Shown here: piece by piece, positions 7,787 through 18,936 of the stretch
Position numbering within the stretch: the first letter of the stretch is position 1
Layout of the letters: each line of letters starts with the position of its first letter
Source: Micromonospora sp. FIMYZ51
GTDB lineage: Bacteria; Actinomycetota; Actinomycetes; Mycobacteriales; Micromonosporaceae
Direction: 5' to 3'
DNA: 64,000 nt
Assembly (NCBI RefSeq): GCF_038246755.1
Contig: NZ_CP134706.1
Span: forward strand, 868,001 to 932,000
The notes under the pieces: model-generated
The model's input: the letters and a program-made list of their open reading frames with translations, nothing else
The model's database searches: none
Told to the model about the DNA's origin: nothing
Translations under genes and position numbers: made by a program

Positions 7787-8461
7787 ATGACTGGTGTGCC
7801 GCTCGCCGAGGAGTTGCTCCTGCTCGCGTACGACGACGAGACCGGCAAGTCGACGATGCCACGGATCAGCCTCGACCTCGGGATGGCTGCGGCGGTCCTG
7901 ATCGAGCTGGCGCTCGCCGAGCGGATCGCGTACGCCGACGGCACCCTGACGGTGGTCGACCCGACGCCGACCGGCGAGCCGATCACCGACGACGTGCTGG
8001 CCCGGATCGCCGCCGACACGCCACACAGCCCGTCGTCCTGGGTGCAGCGGCTGCGGCACGGCCTGCGCGACAAGATCCTCGGTGACCTCTGCGACCACGG
8101 CGTCGTCCGGGACGTGGACGAGACCGAGTTGGGCTTCATCCACGTACACCGTTATCCGGTGCTGGACCGCTCGGTGGAGGCGGACTCCCGCCAGCGGCTC
8201 GCCGCCGCGTTGACCGGCGCCGCCCCGGACGAGCGGACCGCCGCGCTGGCCACCCTGGTCGCCGTACTGCGGATGGAGTCCGCGCTCGGCGTCACCGGCG
8301 AGGCCGCCGACCGCGCCCGCCGCCGACTGGCGGAGATCGCCAGCGGTGCCGGCTTCTCCGGCGAGGTGAGCCTTGCGGATTCGGTGGTCCGTCCCTCGGT
8401 CGGTCTGGTGGTGGCCGCCCTGGGGCGCGCCGTCGAGGCCGCCCTCGGCCCCCGCCGCTGA
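7787..8461 (+). CDS. GPP34 (Golgi phosphoprotein 3) family protein
   Basis: A 224-residue protein of the GOLPH3/GPP34 family, opening MTGVPLAEELLLLAYDDETG, the family's hallmark start. In eukaryotes GPP34 binds phosphatidylinositol-4-phosphate; actinobacterial members are numerous and mostly uncharacterised. Predicted cytoplasmic and helical, with no signal or membrane segment. The ATG at 7787 gives the family N-terminus; upstream in-frame codons do not fit. It converges on the phosphohexomutase gene, with a paired GC-rich repeat between. Function in the cell is unknown. Confidence 0.8.
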   Translation: MTGVPLAEELLLLAYDDETGKSTMPRISLDLGMAAAVLIELALAERIAYADGTLTVVDPTPTGEPITDDVLARIAADTPHSPSSWVQRLRHGLRDKILGDLCDHGVVRDVDETELGFIHVHRYPVLDRSVEADSRQRLAAALTGAAPDERTAALATLVAVLRMESALGVTGEAADRARRRLAEIASGAGFSGEVSLADSVVRPSVGLVVAALGRAVEAALGPRR

Positions 8462-8553
8462 CCCGTTCCGGCCGCCAGCGGCAGCACCCGGATGGTGATG
8501 TTGTGCCGCTTGTCCGACGGTTACCCAGCGCAGCGGGCTGGTGCGCGGCGACT

Positions 8554-8608
8554 GTTAAAAGGGGGCCCTTCCTATGCACGATGCGTTAATAAGGGGCCCT
8601 TCCTTACA
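8554..8608. repeat. Paired AAGGGGCCCTT repeat, copy A, between convergent genes
   Basis: Two GC-rich modules, each a near-palindrome around GGGGCCC flanked by TTAA / CCTTA, separated by about 15 bases containing ATGCACGATGCGTTAA. It is in the opposite orientation to copies at 30259 and 33931 and the same as 47929. The right module contains the TAA stop codon of the phosphohexomutase gene. Lying between two convergent genes, it probably acts as a bidirectional terminator. Confidence 0.75.
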
Positions 8609-10286
8609 CGCCCAGGGCGTGGGCGATTTCGGTGCGTAACGTTGCGACGGCGCTCGTCGCGCGGGAGCGTGCCGCGGCGACGTCGCCGGCCGCGACCGGT
8701 TGCACCACTTCGAGGTACGCCTTGAGTTTCGGCTCGGTGCCGGAGGGGCGGATCACCACTCGGGCGGTGTCGGTACGCAAGATCACCACGTCCGCCTCCG
8801 GGAGCAGGTCCCGGGTCTCGATGACCGGCTGGTCGAGCAGCGTGCCGGGGGTGGTGGCGCGGATGCGGGCCATCGCGTCGGAGATCAGCCGCAGGTCGTC
8901 GACGCGTACCGAGAGTTGGTCGGTGTGGTGCACGCCGAACTCGGCGGCCAACTCGTCAAGCCGGTCGGTGAGCGTACGCCCCTGCGCCTTGAGGCCGGCG
9001 GCCAGTTCGGCGACGGTAAGTGCGGCGGTGATGCCGTCCTTGTCCCGGACGTGTTCCGGGGCGACGCAGTAGCCGAGCGCCTCCTCGTAGCCGAAGACCA
9101 GCGGCTCGGTGCCACCGCCGGCCCGGACGATCCACTTGAACCCGGTGAGCGTCTCGTCGTACGGCAGGCCCCGGGCGGCGCACATCGCCCGCAGCAGCGA
9201 CGACGAGACGATGGTGGTGGCGTACAGGCCGGTCACCCCGCGCCGCATCAGATGGTCGGCGAGCAGTACGCCCACCTCGTCCCCGCGCAGCATCCGCCAG
9301 CCCGACCCCCCGCTCCCGCTTGCGGGATCGCGGACCGCGACCGCGCAGCGGTCGGCGTCGGGGTCGTTGGCGATGGCGAGGTCGGCGCCGGTGGCGTCGG
9401 CGAGCGCGACCAGGCGGTCCACCGCGCCCGGCTCCTCGGGGTTGGGAAAGTGCACGGTGGGGAAGCGTGGATCGGGTTCGGCCTGGTCCGGGACCACCCC
9501 GGGCACGGGGAAGCCGGCGGCGGCGAAGGCGGCGGTGAGGACGGTCGCCCCGACACCGTGCAGCGGGGTGTACGCCACGTTCAGGTTCCGGGGACCACCG
9601 GCGGGTAGCACCTGCACCGCCCGTGCCACGTACCCGGCGACGATCTCGTCGCCGAGCACCTGCCCGGCGGCACCGAGCGGCACCTCGGCAAGCGGGCCGA
9701 CCGCGCGGATGGCGGCCTCGATGCCGGCGTCGGCGGGCGGCACGATCTGCGCCCCGGCACCCAGCACGCCGCCGAGTTCGGCACCGAGGTAGACCTTGTA
9801 GCCGTTGTCCTGTGGCGGGTTGTGGCTCGCGGTGACCATCACTCCGGCGACGGCCCCCAACTGCCGCACCGCGTAGGCCAGCACCGGGGTGGGCAGTGGT
9901 CGGGGGAGCAGCAGCGCCGGGCGACCCGCCCCGGTGGCGACCTGGGCGGTCCGGGCGGCGAATTCGCGGGAGCCGCGCCGAGCGTCGTACCCGATCACCA
10001 GCGGGCCGGTGCCACCCTGGGCCGCGAGCCAGGCGACCAGCCCGGCGGCGGCCTGGGTGACCACGGCGAGGTTCATCCCGTTGGGGCCGGCGCGCAGCGG
10101 CCCGCGCAGCCCGGCGGTGCCGAAGGTCAGCGGCCCGGCGAACCGGTCGGCCAACTCGGGGGCGCTGGCCGGGAGGCGATCGAGCACCGCCCGCAGCTCC
10201 GCCCGGTCGGCCGGGTCGGGGTCGTCGGCGAGCCAACGTTCGGCCCGCTCGCGGAGTGTGTCGAGATCAGTGGTGTCCGCCGCCAT
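8604..10286 (-). CDS. pmmB: Phosphohexomutase (phosphomannomutase/phosphoglucomutase)
   Basis: A 560-residue alpha-D-phosphohexomutase that moves phosphate between C1 and C6 of mannose or glucose, feeding nucleotide-sugar and glycogen synthesis. The phosphoserine loop is VTASHNPPQDNGYK (near residue 150), the Mg loop NDPDADRCAVAV, the sugar-binding loop GYEEALGYCV, and the C-terminal phosphate-binding loop RPSGTEPKLKAYLEV. Length and position near upp match mycobacterial PmmB (from memory). PMM versus PGM preference cannot be settled by eye. The stop codon lies inside the downstream paired repeat. Confidence 0.88.
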   Translation of the reverse strand: MAADTTDLDTLRERAERWLADDPDPADRAELRAVLDRLPASAPELADRFAGPLTFGTAGLRGPLRAGPNGMNLAVVTQAAAGLVAWLAAQGGTGPLVIGYDARRGSREFAARTAQVATGAGRPALLLPRPLPTPVLAYAVRQLGAVAGVMVTASHNPPQDNGYKVYLGAELGGVLGAGAQIVPPADAGIEAAIRAVGPLAEVPLGAAGQVLGDEIVAGYVARAVQVLPAGGPRNLNVAYTPLHGVGATVLTAAFAAAGFPVPGVVPDQAEPDPRFPTVHFPNPEEPGAVDRLVALADATGADLAIANDPDADRCAVAVRDPASGSGGSGWRMLRGDEVGVLLADHLMRRGVTGLYATTIVSSSLLRAMCAARGLPYDETLTGFKWIVRAGGGTEPLVFGYEEALGYCVAPEHVRDKDGITAALTVAELAAGLKAQGRTLTDRLDELAAEFGVHHTDQLSVRVDDLRLISDAMARIRATTPGTLLDQPVIETRDLLPEADVVILRTDTARVVIRPSGTEPKLKAYLEVVQPVAAGDVAAARSRATSAVATLRTEIAHALGV

Positions 10287-10334
10287 GGCCTCTTGATAGC
10301 ACGGCGGCGGATCACCACGGACGCGCGCCCCGGC

Positions 10335-12497
10335 TCAGCCGGCGGCGGTGAGCTGGAACGACTTCAGCATCTCGTCGTAGATCGGCTTGCTCTCGGCGAA
10401 GCGGGCGTCGTTCGAGGTGAGGTAGAACGAGTAGATCCGTCCGTCGTGGGCGACGCCGTGCCACACCCCGTGCCGCATGCTGTCACCCTCGCCGCAGGTG
10501 TACTCGAACTCGACCGACGGCTTGCCGGCGAGTTCCCTGGTCTCCTTCGAGACCTGGTTGTACGGCTTGGCGCAGGAGGTCGACCTGGTGCGCAGACCGT
10601 TCTCGGCGACCTCCGCCCAGCGGGCCGAGGTGCCGCGCCACTCCTCGTTGAGGATGCGGACCCGGCGGCCACTGTCCTCCGGGTCGGTGTAGTCCACATA
10701 GACGGCGCCCTTGGGTGCGGCCTTTTTCCAGCCCTTCGGCACCAGCATCTGCACCCCGCGCCCCGAGTGCTCCTGCATCTCGACGCCGGGGCCCTCCTCG
10801 GCGCTGTTGGACGGCTCGGCGAGCGGGGTGGTGGGCGGGGAGTCGTCGCCGCCGGTGAGGGCCACGACGGTGATCAGCAGCAGCAGGGCGAGGCCGCCGG
10901 CCGCCGCCAACTGCATTTTGCGCGGCCAGCCCTGCACGGTGGCGACCAGCCGGGCACCGATGGCCTTCGCCCGGTCGAGCGGGCTGGTGCCGGCAGCAGC
11001 GGCGGGTGGCGGTGCGCCGTACTGGTGGCTGGGCGCGGCCGGCCACTGGCCGGCGCCGTAACCGCCGCCGCTGAGCTGCTGGCCGGCGCGGTAGCCGCCG
11101 AGTTGCTGGGTGGCGTCGGGCTGCCCGCCGCCGTAGCCGAACACCGCGGGCCCGACGCGCTGGGTGGCGTCGGTGCCGATCCGCTGGGTGCTCTCGGCCC
11201 CGAACCGCTGGGTCGCCTCGGCACCGCCGATGTGCTGGGTGGCCTCGGCCCCACCGATGCGCTGAGTGGCCTCGGCCCCACCGATGCGCTGAGTGGCCTC
11301 TGCTCCGGCGCCGTAGGTGCGACCGGTGGGCGGTGCGGACATCGCGGCGCTCTGCTGCGCCGGCCGGGCCAGCGCGTCGGCGCTGGTGTCCGCCATGGCG
11401 CTGGCGCTGGCTGCGGTGGCCACACCGGGACGCTCACCCCGACGCAGCGCGGCGAGCCGGTCGGTAAGCGACTCACCGGGCGCGAGCATCGCCGGGCCGC
11501 CGATCTGCCCGCTCGGCTCCGGCTTCTTCGCCGCCGCCGGAGCGGTGACCGGTGCGGGCTGCGGCATCTGCATCACCGAGTACGGGTCGGTCATCGAGTT
11601 GACCGCGGCGGCGTTGCTGCTCAGCGGTCCGGCGAGCAGTTCGCGCAGCATGGCGCGGGCGGTGTGCACGTCGAGCCGGCGGGCCGGATCCTTCTCCAGC
11701 AGGCCCATCAGCACCCGGGTCAGCGGGCCGCTGCGCTGCGGCGGGGCCGGCGGGTCCTCGACCACCGCGTGCATGGTCTCGATCGGGTCGCCCCGGTCGA
11801 AGGGCGGACGCCCCTCCACCGCCGTGTAGAGCGTCACGCCGAGCGAGAAGAGGTCGCTGGGCGGGCCGAACTCCTGCCCCATGGCCCGCTCGGGCGAGAT
11901 GAAGTGCGGCGAGCCGAGCACCATGCCCGGCGTGGTGAGCTGCACGTCGGTGGGCATCCGGGCCACGCCGAAGTCGGTGAGTACGCAGCGCCCGTCCGAG
12001 CAGATCAGCACGTTGGCGGGCTTGACGTCGCGGTGCAGCACGCCGATCGCGTGGGCCACCTCCAGCGCGCCGAGCAGGGCAATGCCGATCTTGGCGACCA
12101 CCCGCTGGGTGACCGGCCCGTCCTCGATCACCATGTCGGCAAGGCTGCGGGCGTCGAGCAGCTCCATCACGATCCACGGCCGGCCACCCTCGGTGACCAC
12201 GTCGTAGACCTGCACCACGGCGGGGTGGGCGATGGCGGCGGCGGCGCGGGCCTCGCGCAGGGTGCGTTCGTACATCGCGTCGCGGTCGCTCGGGGCCAGC
12301 CCCGGTGGGAGGACGACCTCCTTGACCGCCACGTCGCGGCGCAAGAGTGTGTCTGTGGCCCGCCAAACCGTGCCCATGCCACCGTTGCCCACCGTGGAAC
12401 GCAGCGAGTACCGGTCACCGATGACGGTGCCGGGTGTCGCGCGTCCGTTGGTAGGGGTGCTGACTGGTCCGCCGCTCCACGTCGGGATCTGAGTCAC
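10335..12497 (-). CDS. Membrane Ser/Thr protein kinase with Thr-x-x-hydrophobic repeat linker
   Basis: A 720-residue PknB-type kinase. The kinase domain occupies residues 27 to about 295: Gly loop [11 protein letters not shown]59 in [14 protein letters not shown] (D157), DFG at 175-177 and SPE. A linker of about 200 residues follows; between roughly 395 and 465 it carries seven TQ-x-hydrophobic units, including tandem nonapeptides AEATQRIGG. One membrane helix lies near residue 520 ([21 protein letters not shown]). The extracellular part of about 165 residues has two Cys and a VPKGW motif like that of the second kinase. GTG start at 12497. It probably senses an envelope signal and phosphorylates proteins inside; ligand and targets are unknown. 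Confidence 0.9.
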   Translation of the reverse strand: MTQIPTWSGGPVSTPTNGRATPGTVIGDRYSLRSTVGNGGMGTVWRATDTLLRRDVAVKEVVLPPGLAPSDRDAMYERTLREARAAAAIAHPAVVQVYDVVTEGGRPWIVMELLDARSLADMVIEDGPVTQRVVAKIGIALLGALEVAHAIGVLHRDVKPANVLICSDGRCVLTDFGVARMPTDVQLTTPGMVLGSPHFISPERAMGQEFGPPSDLFSLGVTLYTAVEGRPPFDRGDPIETMHAVVEDPPAPPQRSGPLTRVLMGLLEKDPARRLDVHTARAMLRELLAGPLSSNAAAVNSMTDPYSVMQMPQPAPVTAPAAAKKPEPSGQIGGPAMLAPGESLTDRLAALRRGERPGVATAASASAMADTSADALARPAQQSAAMSAPPTGRTYGAGAEATQRIGGAEATQRIGGAEATQHIGGAEATQRFGAESTQRIGTDATQRVGPAVFGYGGGQPDATQQLGGYRAGQQLSGGGYGAGQWPAAPSHQYGAPPPAAAAGTSPLDRAKAIGARLVATVQGWPRKMQLAAAGGLALLLLITVVALTGGDDSPPTTPLAEPSNSAEEGPGVEMQEHSGRGVQMLVPKGWKKAAPKGAVYVDYTDPEDSGRRVRILNEEWRGTSARWAEVAENGLRTRSTSCAKPYNQVSKETRELAGKPSVEFEYTCGEGDSMRHGVWHGVAHDGRIYSFYLTSNDARFAESKPIYDEMLKSFQLTAAG
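11215..11305 (-). repeat. Tandem 27-nt coding repeats in kinase linker
   Basis: Three near-identical 27-nt units encode [18 protein letters not shown] and AEATQHIGG. They are followed by shorter degenerate units (TQRF, TQRI, TQRV). The near-identity at the DNA level points to recent tandem duplication and likely copy-number variation between strains. Confidence 0.7.
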
Positions 12498-12705
12498 AGA
12501 AAAGCCACCGGGGGAATCGAGGGGGGCTGGGACACAACCTCCCTATCTTGCTGGTTCAGACGCCCGATGCGAAAGCCGGCACGGGGACCGTTTCCGTTAC
12601 TGCACGGTACGCACTCGCGTTCTCGCGTTCGGTGACGACTGTTCGATGCGTAGTGTGTGCTACCCCTCACTCGGCTGTCCGGCTTCTCCGGCCTACCATC
12701 CGGTG

Positions 12706-14289
<1,584 letters not shown>

Positions 14290-14885
14290 TCGGCCCGGCC
14301 GGGCCCACCACGGCCCGGCCACTCCACCCGGTTTCCCGGCCCTTCACCCGGCACCGGCCACTTCACCCGGCGCGCTGCGGCCCCCACCGGACGCGCCCGC
14401 CACTCCGCCCGGTCGGCCGCCCGGCTCGGCTCGTGCAGCGGGCCTGGCCGGTGCGGAGCGTGTCGGAAGCGCGCTCGCCGGGTACTCCCATTCAGGTGAT
14501 CTCCAGGACGCACATGGTGTGCGGTCGGGGGAGGCCCGAACGTGTGAACGTCCACGGTGCCGGTCGCCGGGGGTGGTCGGGTAGTCGTCATACGGTCAGT
14601 TAATTCGTCTGACTAATGCGACAATTCGGAACGCCGGTCCAGGAATTCACGAAGTTCCTGGCGGGCCGGGCTCGGTTACGCGTTGTAGGAGGTGGGGGTC
14701 GGGTGACGGCGGCTGACCGCGATCTACCTGCTGTCTCGTACGCGCGTGAAGGCTCCGAGCAGGGCATTCGTGACGCTGTGCGGTCTGACCATCACCGGAA
14801 CGAGGTTGCGCAGAGTTACCTTCGGGGGTCTACGCTGTCTGCTGTTCCCAATGATCCATCCATCTCTAGTGATCGAGATTTCGAC
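14290..14885. other. Non-coding stretch before the M20 amidohydrolase
   Basis: No convincing gene. Just after the mutase stop is the 14-bp palindrome GGCCCGGCCGGGCC (14292-14305), then about 120 bases with repeated CACCCGG motifs. Around 14590-14620 the sequence is AT-richer (GTCAGTTAATTCGTCTGAC, a 5-bp dyad), and CCAGGAA (14639-14645) is inverted as TTCCTGG (14655-14661). These are promoter/operator candidates for the downstream gene. An open frame runs through 14616-14885 in phase with that gene but reads unlike the family. Confidence 0.5.
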
Positions 14886-16148
14886 GTGACGAGTGCGTTG
14901 ACGATGCCGACCGGCGACCAGCTGGCGCCGTCCTGGCCGGAGGCGCCGCCGGCCGGTGCTGAGCCCCTGCCCTTCGAGCTGGACCACCTGCTCGCCCTCC
15001 GGGTACCGGGCCTGATCGCTACCCGCCGTCACATCCACTCGCATCCGGAGCTCTCCGGTGCGGAGTTCGAGACCGCCGCGTTGATCGCCCGGGAACTCGC
15101 CCTGGCCGGGCTCAGCCCTCGGCTGCTGCCGAAGGGCAACGGCGTCATCTGCGACATCGACGGGCGGCCGGACGGTCCGGTGATCGCGCTGCGCGCCGAC
15201 ATCGACGCGCTGCCGCTCACCGACGTCAAGGACGTGCCCTACCGCTCCACCGTGGAGGGCGTCTGCCACGCCTGCGGCCATGACGTGCACACCACCGTCC
15301 TGCTCGGCGTCGGCATGCTGCTCGCCCAGCTCGCGGACTCCGGCGAGCTGCCGGGCCGGGTCCGGTTGATCTTCCAGCCCGCCGAGGAGATCCTGCCCTG
15401 CGGCTCGCTGGAGGTGATCGAGGCCGGTGGCCTCGACGACGTGGTGCAGATCTTCGCGCTGCACTGCGACCCGAGCCAGCCGGTCGGCAAGGTCGGCCTA
15501 CGGGTGGGCCCGATCACCGCCGCCGCGGACAACGTCACCGTCCGGCTCACCGGGCCGGGCGGCCACACCGCCCGCCCGCACCTGACCGTCGACCTGGTCG
15601 ACGCGCTCGGCCGGTTGATCACCGAGGTGCCGGCCCTGGTCAGCCGGCGGGTGCCGGCAAACAGCGGGCTGCTGCTGGTCTTCGGGCACGCCACCGCGGG
15701 CACCCGGTACAACGTCATCCCCTCCGAGGCGTCCGCCTCCGGCACGCTGCGGGTGATGGACCGGGACGCCTGGGAGACGGCCCCGAAGATCGTCTCCCAG
15801 GTGGTCCGGGACGTCATCGCGCCGACCGGGGCCACGGTCGACCTGGAATACCTGCGCGGCCGTCCGCCGGTCTGCAACGACGCACAGGCCATCAAGGTGC
15901 TGAGCGGCGCAACCCTCGCCGCGCTCGGCCCGGATGCGGTCGTGGAGACCCCGCAGAGCATGGGCGGCGAGGACTTCTCCTGGTATCTGGAGTACGTCCC
16001 CGGCGCGTTGGCCCGCCTCGGGGTCGGCCGCTCCGGGCCGAACGTGGACCTGCACCGGGCGTCGTTCGACGTGGACGAACGGGCGATCCCGGTGGGCGTA
16101 CGACTCATGGTGCAGACCGCGCTCCAGGCACTGGCGGCGGTGCGCTGA
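14886..16148 (+). CDS. M20-family amidohydrolase (AmiA/AmiB-like)
   Basis: A 420-residue zinc amidohydrolase of the M20 peptidase family (hippurate / indole-acetyl-amino-acid hydrolase type), which splits N-acyl amino acids or related amides in the cytosol. Metal and active-site motifs: RRHIHSHPELSG near residue 45, ALRADIDALPL, CHACGHDVHTT, IFQPAEE, and GGEDFSWYLE near the end, with the dimerisation domain between. The GTG at 14886 is chosen because the family homology begins soon after; upstream codons look non-coding and no clear Shine-Dalgarno is present, so the start is uncertain. It overlaps the DUF4349 gene tail to tail by 44 bases. Position relative to lpdA recalls mycobacterial amiA1/amiB1. 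Confidence 0.87.
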   Translation: MTSALTMPTGDQLAPSWPEAPPAGAEPLPFELDHLLALRVPGLIATRRHIHSHPELSGAEFETAALIARELALAGLSPRLLPKGNGVICDIDGRPDGPVIALRADIDALPLTDVKDVPYRSTVEGVCHACGHDVHTTVLLGVGMLLAQLADSGELPGRVRLIFQPAEEILPCGSLEVIEAGGLDDVVQIFALHCDPSQPVGKVGLRVGPITAAADNVTVRLTGPGGHTARPHLTVDLVDALGRLITEVPALVSRRVPANSGLLLVFGHATAGTRYNVIPSEASASGTLRVMDRDAWETAPKIVSQVVRDVIAPTGATVDLEYLRGRPPVCNDAQAIKVLSGATLAALGPDAVVETPQSMGGEDFSWYLEYVPGALARLGVGRSGPNVDLHRASFDVDERAIPVGVRLMVQTALQALAAVR

Positions 16149-17115
16149 CCTGCGACGGCGTGCCGCCCGGAGGCGGTGCGCTGACGCCCGGCGGTGGTGG
16201 CGCGCCGACCGGCGCGACGAGCGCCGGCTCCGGGGGCCGGTTGCGGCGGCGTCGGCGGTTGAGCCACCACACCGCCCCGAGCGGTACGCCGAACACCAGC
16301 AGCCACGGCAGGAGCGCACCGAGCACGGTGAGCAGGACGGTCATCGAGTTCAGGAAGACCTTCCAGCCGCCGCTGAGCCCGACCAGGAAGCCGATCTGCT
16401 TCTCGTCCTCCTCCTCGGCGGTGCTCGCGTCCCGTCCGACCAGGGTGACGGTGATCGTGGACAGTGCGGTCAGGTCGCTCAGCCGCCGCTTCTTCGCCTC
16501 CAACGAGGCCAGGTCGGCCTCCCGGCGGGCGAGTTCGTTCTCCAGGTTGATCAGGTCGGCGATCGACTTGGCCTGCCCGAGCAGCCGCCGCGCGTTCTCC
16601 ACCCGGGCCCGCTGGGTGGCGATCCGCGCGTCGAGATCGACGGTCTCCTCGGTGACATCCTGGGTGCCGATCTCCCGACGTTCCTGACGGCCCAGGCCGG
16701 CCAGTTCCTCCACCGCCGCGTAGAAGCGGTCCGCCGGCACCCGCAGCTGCAACTCGGCAAACGCGTCGGCGTCGGCGCTGTGCCGCTGGTCGCCGCCGAC
16801 GAAGCCACCGGCCCGGGTGGCCACGGCAACGGCCGAGCGCGCGGCGGCCTCCACGTCGTCCACTCTCACCCGCAGCGATCCGGTGTAGATGATCGAACGA
16901 TTATCGATCCGGGTGTCCGTCGCCGCGCCGCCGCTGGCCGGCTTCTCCGCCGTGCCGGCGTCGCCTCCCTCGTGCGCCGGGCCGGCGGCGGCCCCCGCGT
17001 CGGACACCGCCGAGTCGTCGCCGCCGCTGTCGCTGCTGCATCCGGCGAGCAGCAGCAGGGCGACAACCGCCGCCACCACCGCGGTCGGCGACCTGCGGAC
17101 CCTTCTCACGCTCAT
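16105..17115 (-). CDS. DUF4349 domain lipoprotein
   Basis: A 336-residue membrane-anchored protein. The signal peptide ends in a lipobox (LLLLAGCSS, Cys26), then comes a Gly/Asp/Ala-rich spacer. The DUF4349 domain (from about residue 80) includes IIYTGSLRVRVDDV, a coiled coil around residues 150-210 and the typical end ITVTLVG. It is followed by a membrane helix (VLLTVLGALLPWLLVFGVPLG) and a proline-rich tail on the far side. Function of the family is unknown; the layout suggests an envelope structural or sensing role. The ATG 17115 is preceded by GAGGGGAACGGGG. Divergent from the metallo-hydrolase gene. Confidence 0.85.
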   Translation of the reverse strand: MSVRRVRRSPTAVVAAVVALLLLAGCSSDSGGDDSAVSDAGAAAGPAHEGGDAGTAEKPASGGAATDTRIDNRSIIYTGSLRVRVDDVEAAARSAVAVATRAGGFVGGDQRHSADADAFAELQLRVPADRFYAAVEELAGLGRQERREIGTQDVTEETVDLDARIATQRARVENARRLLGQAKSIADLINLENELARREADLASLEAKKRRLSDLTALSTITVTLVGRDASTAEEEDEKQIGFLVGLSGGWKVFLNSMTVLLTVLGALLPWLLVFGVPLGAVWWLNRRRRRNRPPEPALVAPVGAPPPPGVSAPPPGGTPSQVSAPPPVPGARSAP

Positions 17116-17230
17116 CCCCGTTCCCCTCTCACTTTTCCCAGTCGCGTGATAGCTCGGACGCCCCGCGCCACCCGACGGGTTCCGGCAGACTGCGCTGAGG
17201 ACGTCACGATTCGATATGGAGGCCATCACG

Positions 17231-17863
17231 ATGCGGCTCACCAAGTACGCCCACTCGTGCCTGCGGGTCGAGCACGACGGGGGAGTGCTTGTCGTCGATC
17301 CCGGCATGTTCAGCGATCCGGCGGTGGCGCTGGACGGGGCCGACGCGGTGCTGATCACCCACGAGCATCCCGACCACGTCGACGTCGAGGCGGTCAACCG
17401 GCAGTTGGCGCGGCGCCCGTTCGTCATTCACGCCCCGGCCGCGCTCGCCGGCACCCTCAAGGACGCGGCCGAGGTGCTGCGTCCGGTCGTACCCGGGGAG
17501 TCGTTCACCGCCGCCGGGGTCCCGATCCGGGCCTACGGCGGCCGGCACGCGGTGATCCACCCCGACATCCCGGTGGTGGACAACCTCGGCTACCTGATCG
17601 ACGACGTCGTCTACCACCCCGGCGATGCCCTTTTCGTCCCGGACGACGTCCAGGTCGACACCCTCTTCGCGCCGATCCACGCGCCCTGGTCGAAGTTCTC
17701 CGAGGTGGTCGACTTCATCCGCGCGGTCGCGCCGCGTCGGGTCTTCGCCCTGCACGACGCGCTGCTCAACGCCAACGGGTACGCGGTGCTCGACCGGCAG
17801 TACACCGCCCTGTCCGGCAGCGAGTACCAGCGGCTGGAGCCGGGCACCCGGATCGACGGCTGA
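17231..17863 (+). CDS. Metallo-beta-lactamase-fold hydrolase
   Basis: A 210-residue soluble protein of the metallo-beta-lactamase superfamily (UlaG-like Zn-dependent hydrolase group). The metal motif is LITHEHPDHVD near residue 44, with later ligands in GGRHAVIH and YHPGDALF and a final HDALLN. The ATG at 17231 follows GGAGG by eight bases; a start five codons upstream lacks this. The substrate is not predictable. The next gene begins 3 bases after the stop, so the two are probably co-transcribed. Confidence 0.85.
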   Translation: MRLTKYAHSCLRVEHDGGVLVVDPGMFSDPAVALDGADAVLITHEHPDHVDVEAVNRQLARRPFVIHAPAALAGTLKDAAEVLRPVVPGESFTAAGVPIRAYGGRHAVIHPDIPVVDNLGYLIDDVVYHPGDALFVPDDVQVDTLFAPIHAPWSKFSEVVDFIRAVAPRRVFALHDALLNANGYAVLDRQYTALSGSEYQRLEPGTRIDG

Positions 17864-17866
17864 ACC

Positions 17867-18802
17867 GTGGCCGGCCCCCCGCGCGACGTCGTCGAGCGGC
17901 TCTACCGAACGCCGCCGGAGCGCTTCGTCGCGGCCCGGGACGCCGCTGCCGCGCAGGCGCGCCGCGACGGCGACCCGAAACTCGCTCGGGAGATCGCCCG
18001 CCTGCGCCGGCCGACGGTGGCCGCCTGGCTGGTCAACCTGCTCGCCCTCGAACGTCCGGAGCTGGTGGCCGACCTGGTGCAGTTGGCCGACGCCCTGCGG
18101 GAGGCGCAACGCGAGCTGCGTGGCCCGCGCCTGCGGGAGCTGTCGGCGCAGCGGCGGGCCGCGGTGGGCGCGCTCGTCGCCGAGGTACGCCGGCTCGCCG
18201 CCGGGGCGCAGGGGGCGCCCTCGGCCGGGAAACTGCCGTTGGCCGAGGTCGAGTCGACGCTTAACGCCGCGCTCGCCGACGCCGAACTGGCCGAGCAGGT
18301 GCGCTCCGGCCGGCTGTTGCGGTCGGTGCACTACGCCGGGTTCGGTGAGGTGCCCCGGCCACAACTGCGCCTGGTGACCGGTGGCGAGGAGCCGCCCGCC
18401 GCGCCACCGGCCCGGCAACGCGGGCCGGACCGGGGTGCGCTGCGGGCCGAGCAGGCGCGGCGGGCCGCCCGGGCGGAGCTGACCCGCCGCCGCACGGCAC
18501 TGGAGAAGGAGTTGGCGCGGGCGCGTACCGATCAGGAACGGGCCGAGGCGGAGCTGGCCGGCGCGGTGGCGACCGAGCGGGACGGTGCCGCCGCGCTGGA
18601 CGCGGTCGAGACGGAGTTGGCCGAGTTGGAGCGTCGGCGAGCCGTGGCCGAGCAGGAACTGAGCCGGGCCCGGTTGGCCCGGCGCGCCGCCGAGCGGGCG
18701 GCCAGCGGCGCCCGACGCCGTACCGGTGAGGTCGAGGCCGCGATGGAGGCGTTGGCGGCCGAGGAGGGGGATGCCGCCGACGGCGACGAGGCGGCAGACT
18801 GA
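17867..18802 (+). CDS. Coiled-coil protein of unknown function
   Basis: A 311-residue protein rich in Ala, Arg, Glu and Leu. The first 175 residues form a helical domain starting RDVVERLYRTPPERFVAARD with RRPTVAAWLVNLLA near residue 47. Residues 190-300 are a long, highly charged coiled coil (repeated ARAE, ELERRRAVAEQEL). No signal peptide or membrane segment. I recognise it only as a conserved actinobacterial hypothetical. It starts with GTG three bases after the metallo-hydrolase stop, so it is likely translated from the same mRNA. Confidence 0.75.
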   Translation: MAGPPRDVVERLYRTPPERFVAARDAAAAQARRDGDPKLAREIARLRRPTVAAWLVNLLALERPELVADLVQLADALREAQRELRGPRLRELSAQRRAAVGALVAEVRRLAAGAQGAPSAGKLPLAEVESTLNAALADAELAEQVRSGRLLRSVHYAGFGEVPRPQLRLVTGGEEPPAAPPARQRGPDRGALRAEQARRAARAELTRRRTALEKELARARTDQERAEAELAGAVATERDGAAALDAVETELAELERRRAVAEQELSRARLARRAAERAASGARRRTGEVEAAMEALAAEEGDAADGDEAAD

Positions 18803-18936
18803 TTCTTCGTGGACGGACCTACGGCTGGATCCTTCATGGACGGACCCATCGCCGCGGTGCAGCAGTCGGCGTGGAACACCGTCGCCCACACCGCTTCGGG
18901 CGCAGCCCGCGTGCCGGCACCCGTGGGCGGAGCGGG

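Noticed and set aside
9822..12635. Very long plus-strand open frame opposite the mutase and kinase genes
   Set aside because: It is the mirror of two clear minus-strand genes; the translation is Gly/Arg/His-rich without domains. GC-rich codon bias keeps antisense frames open.
14616..14885. N-terminal extension of the M20 amidohydrolase
   Set aside because: In frame but not family-like; it overlaps the AT-richer promoter-like segment and two dyads.
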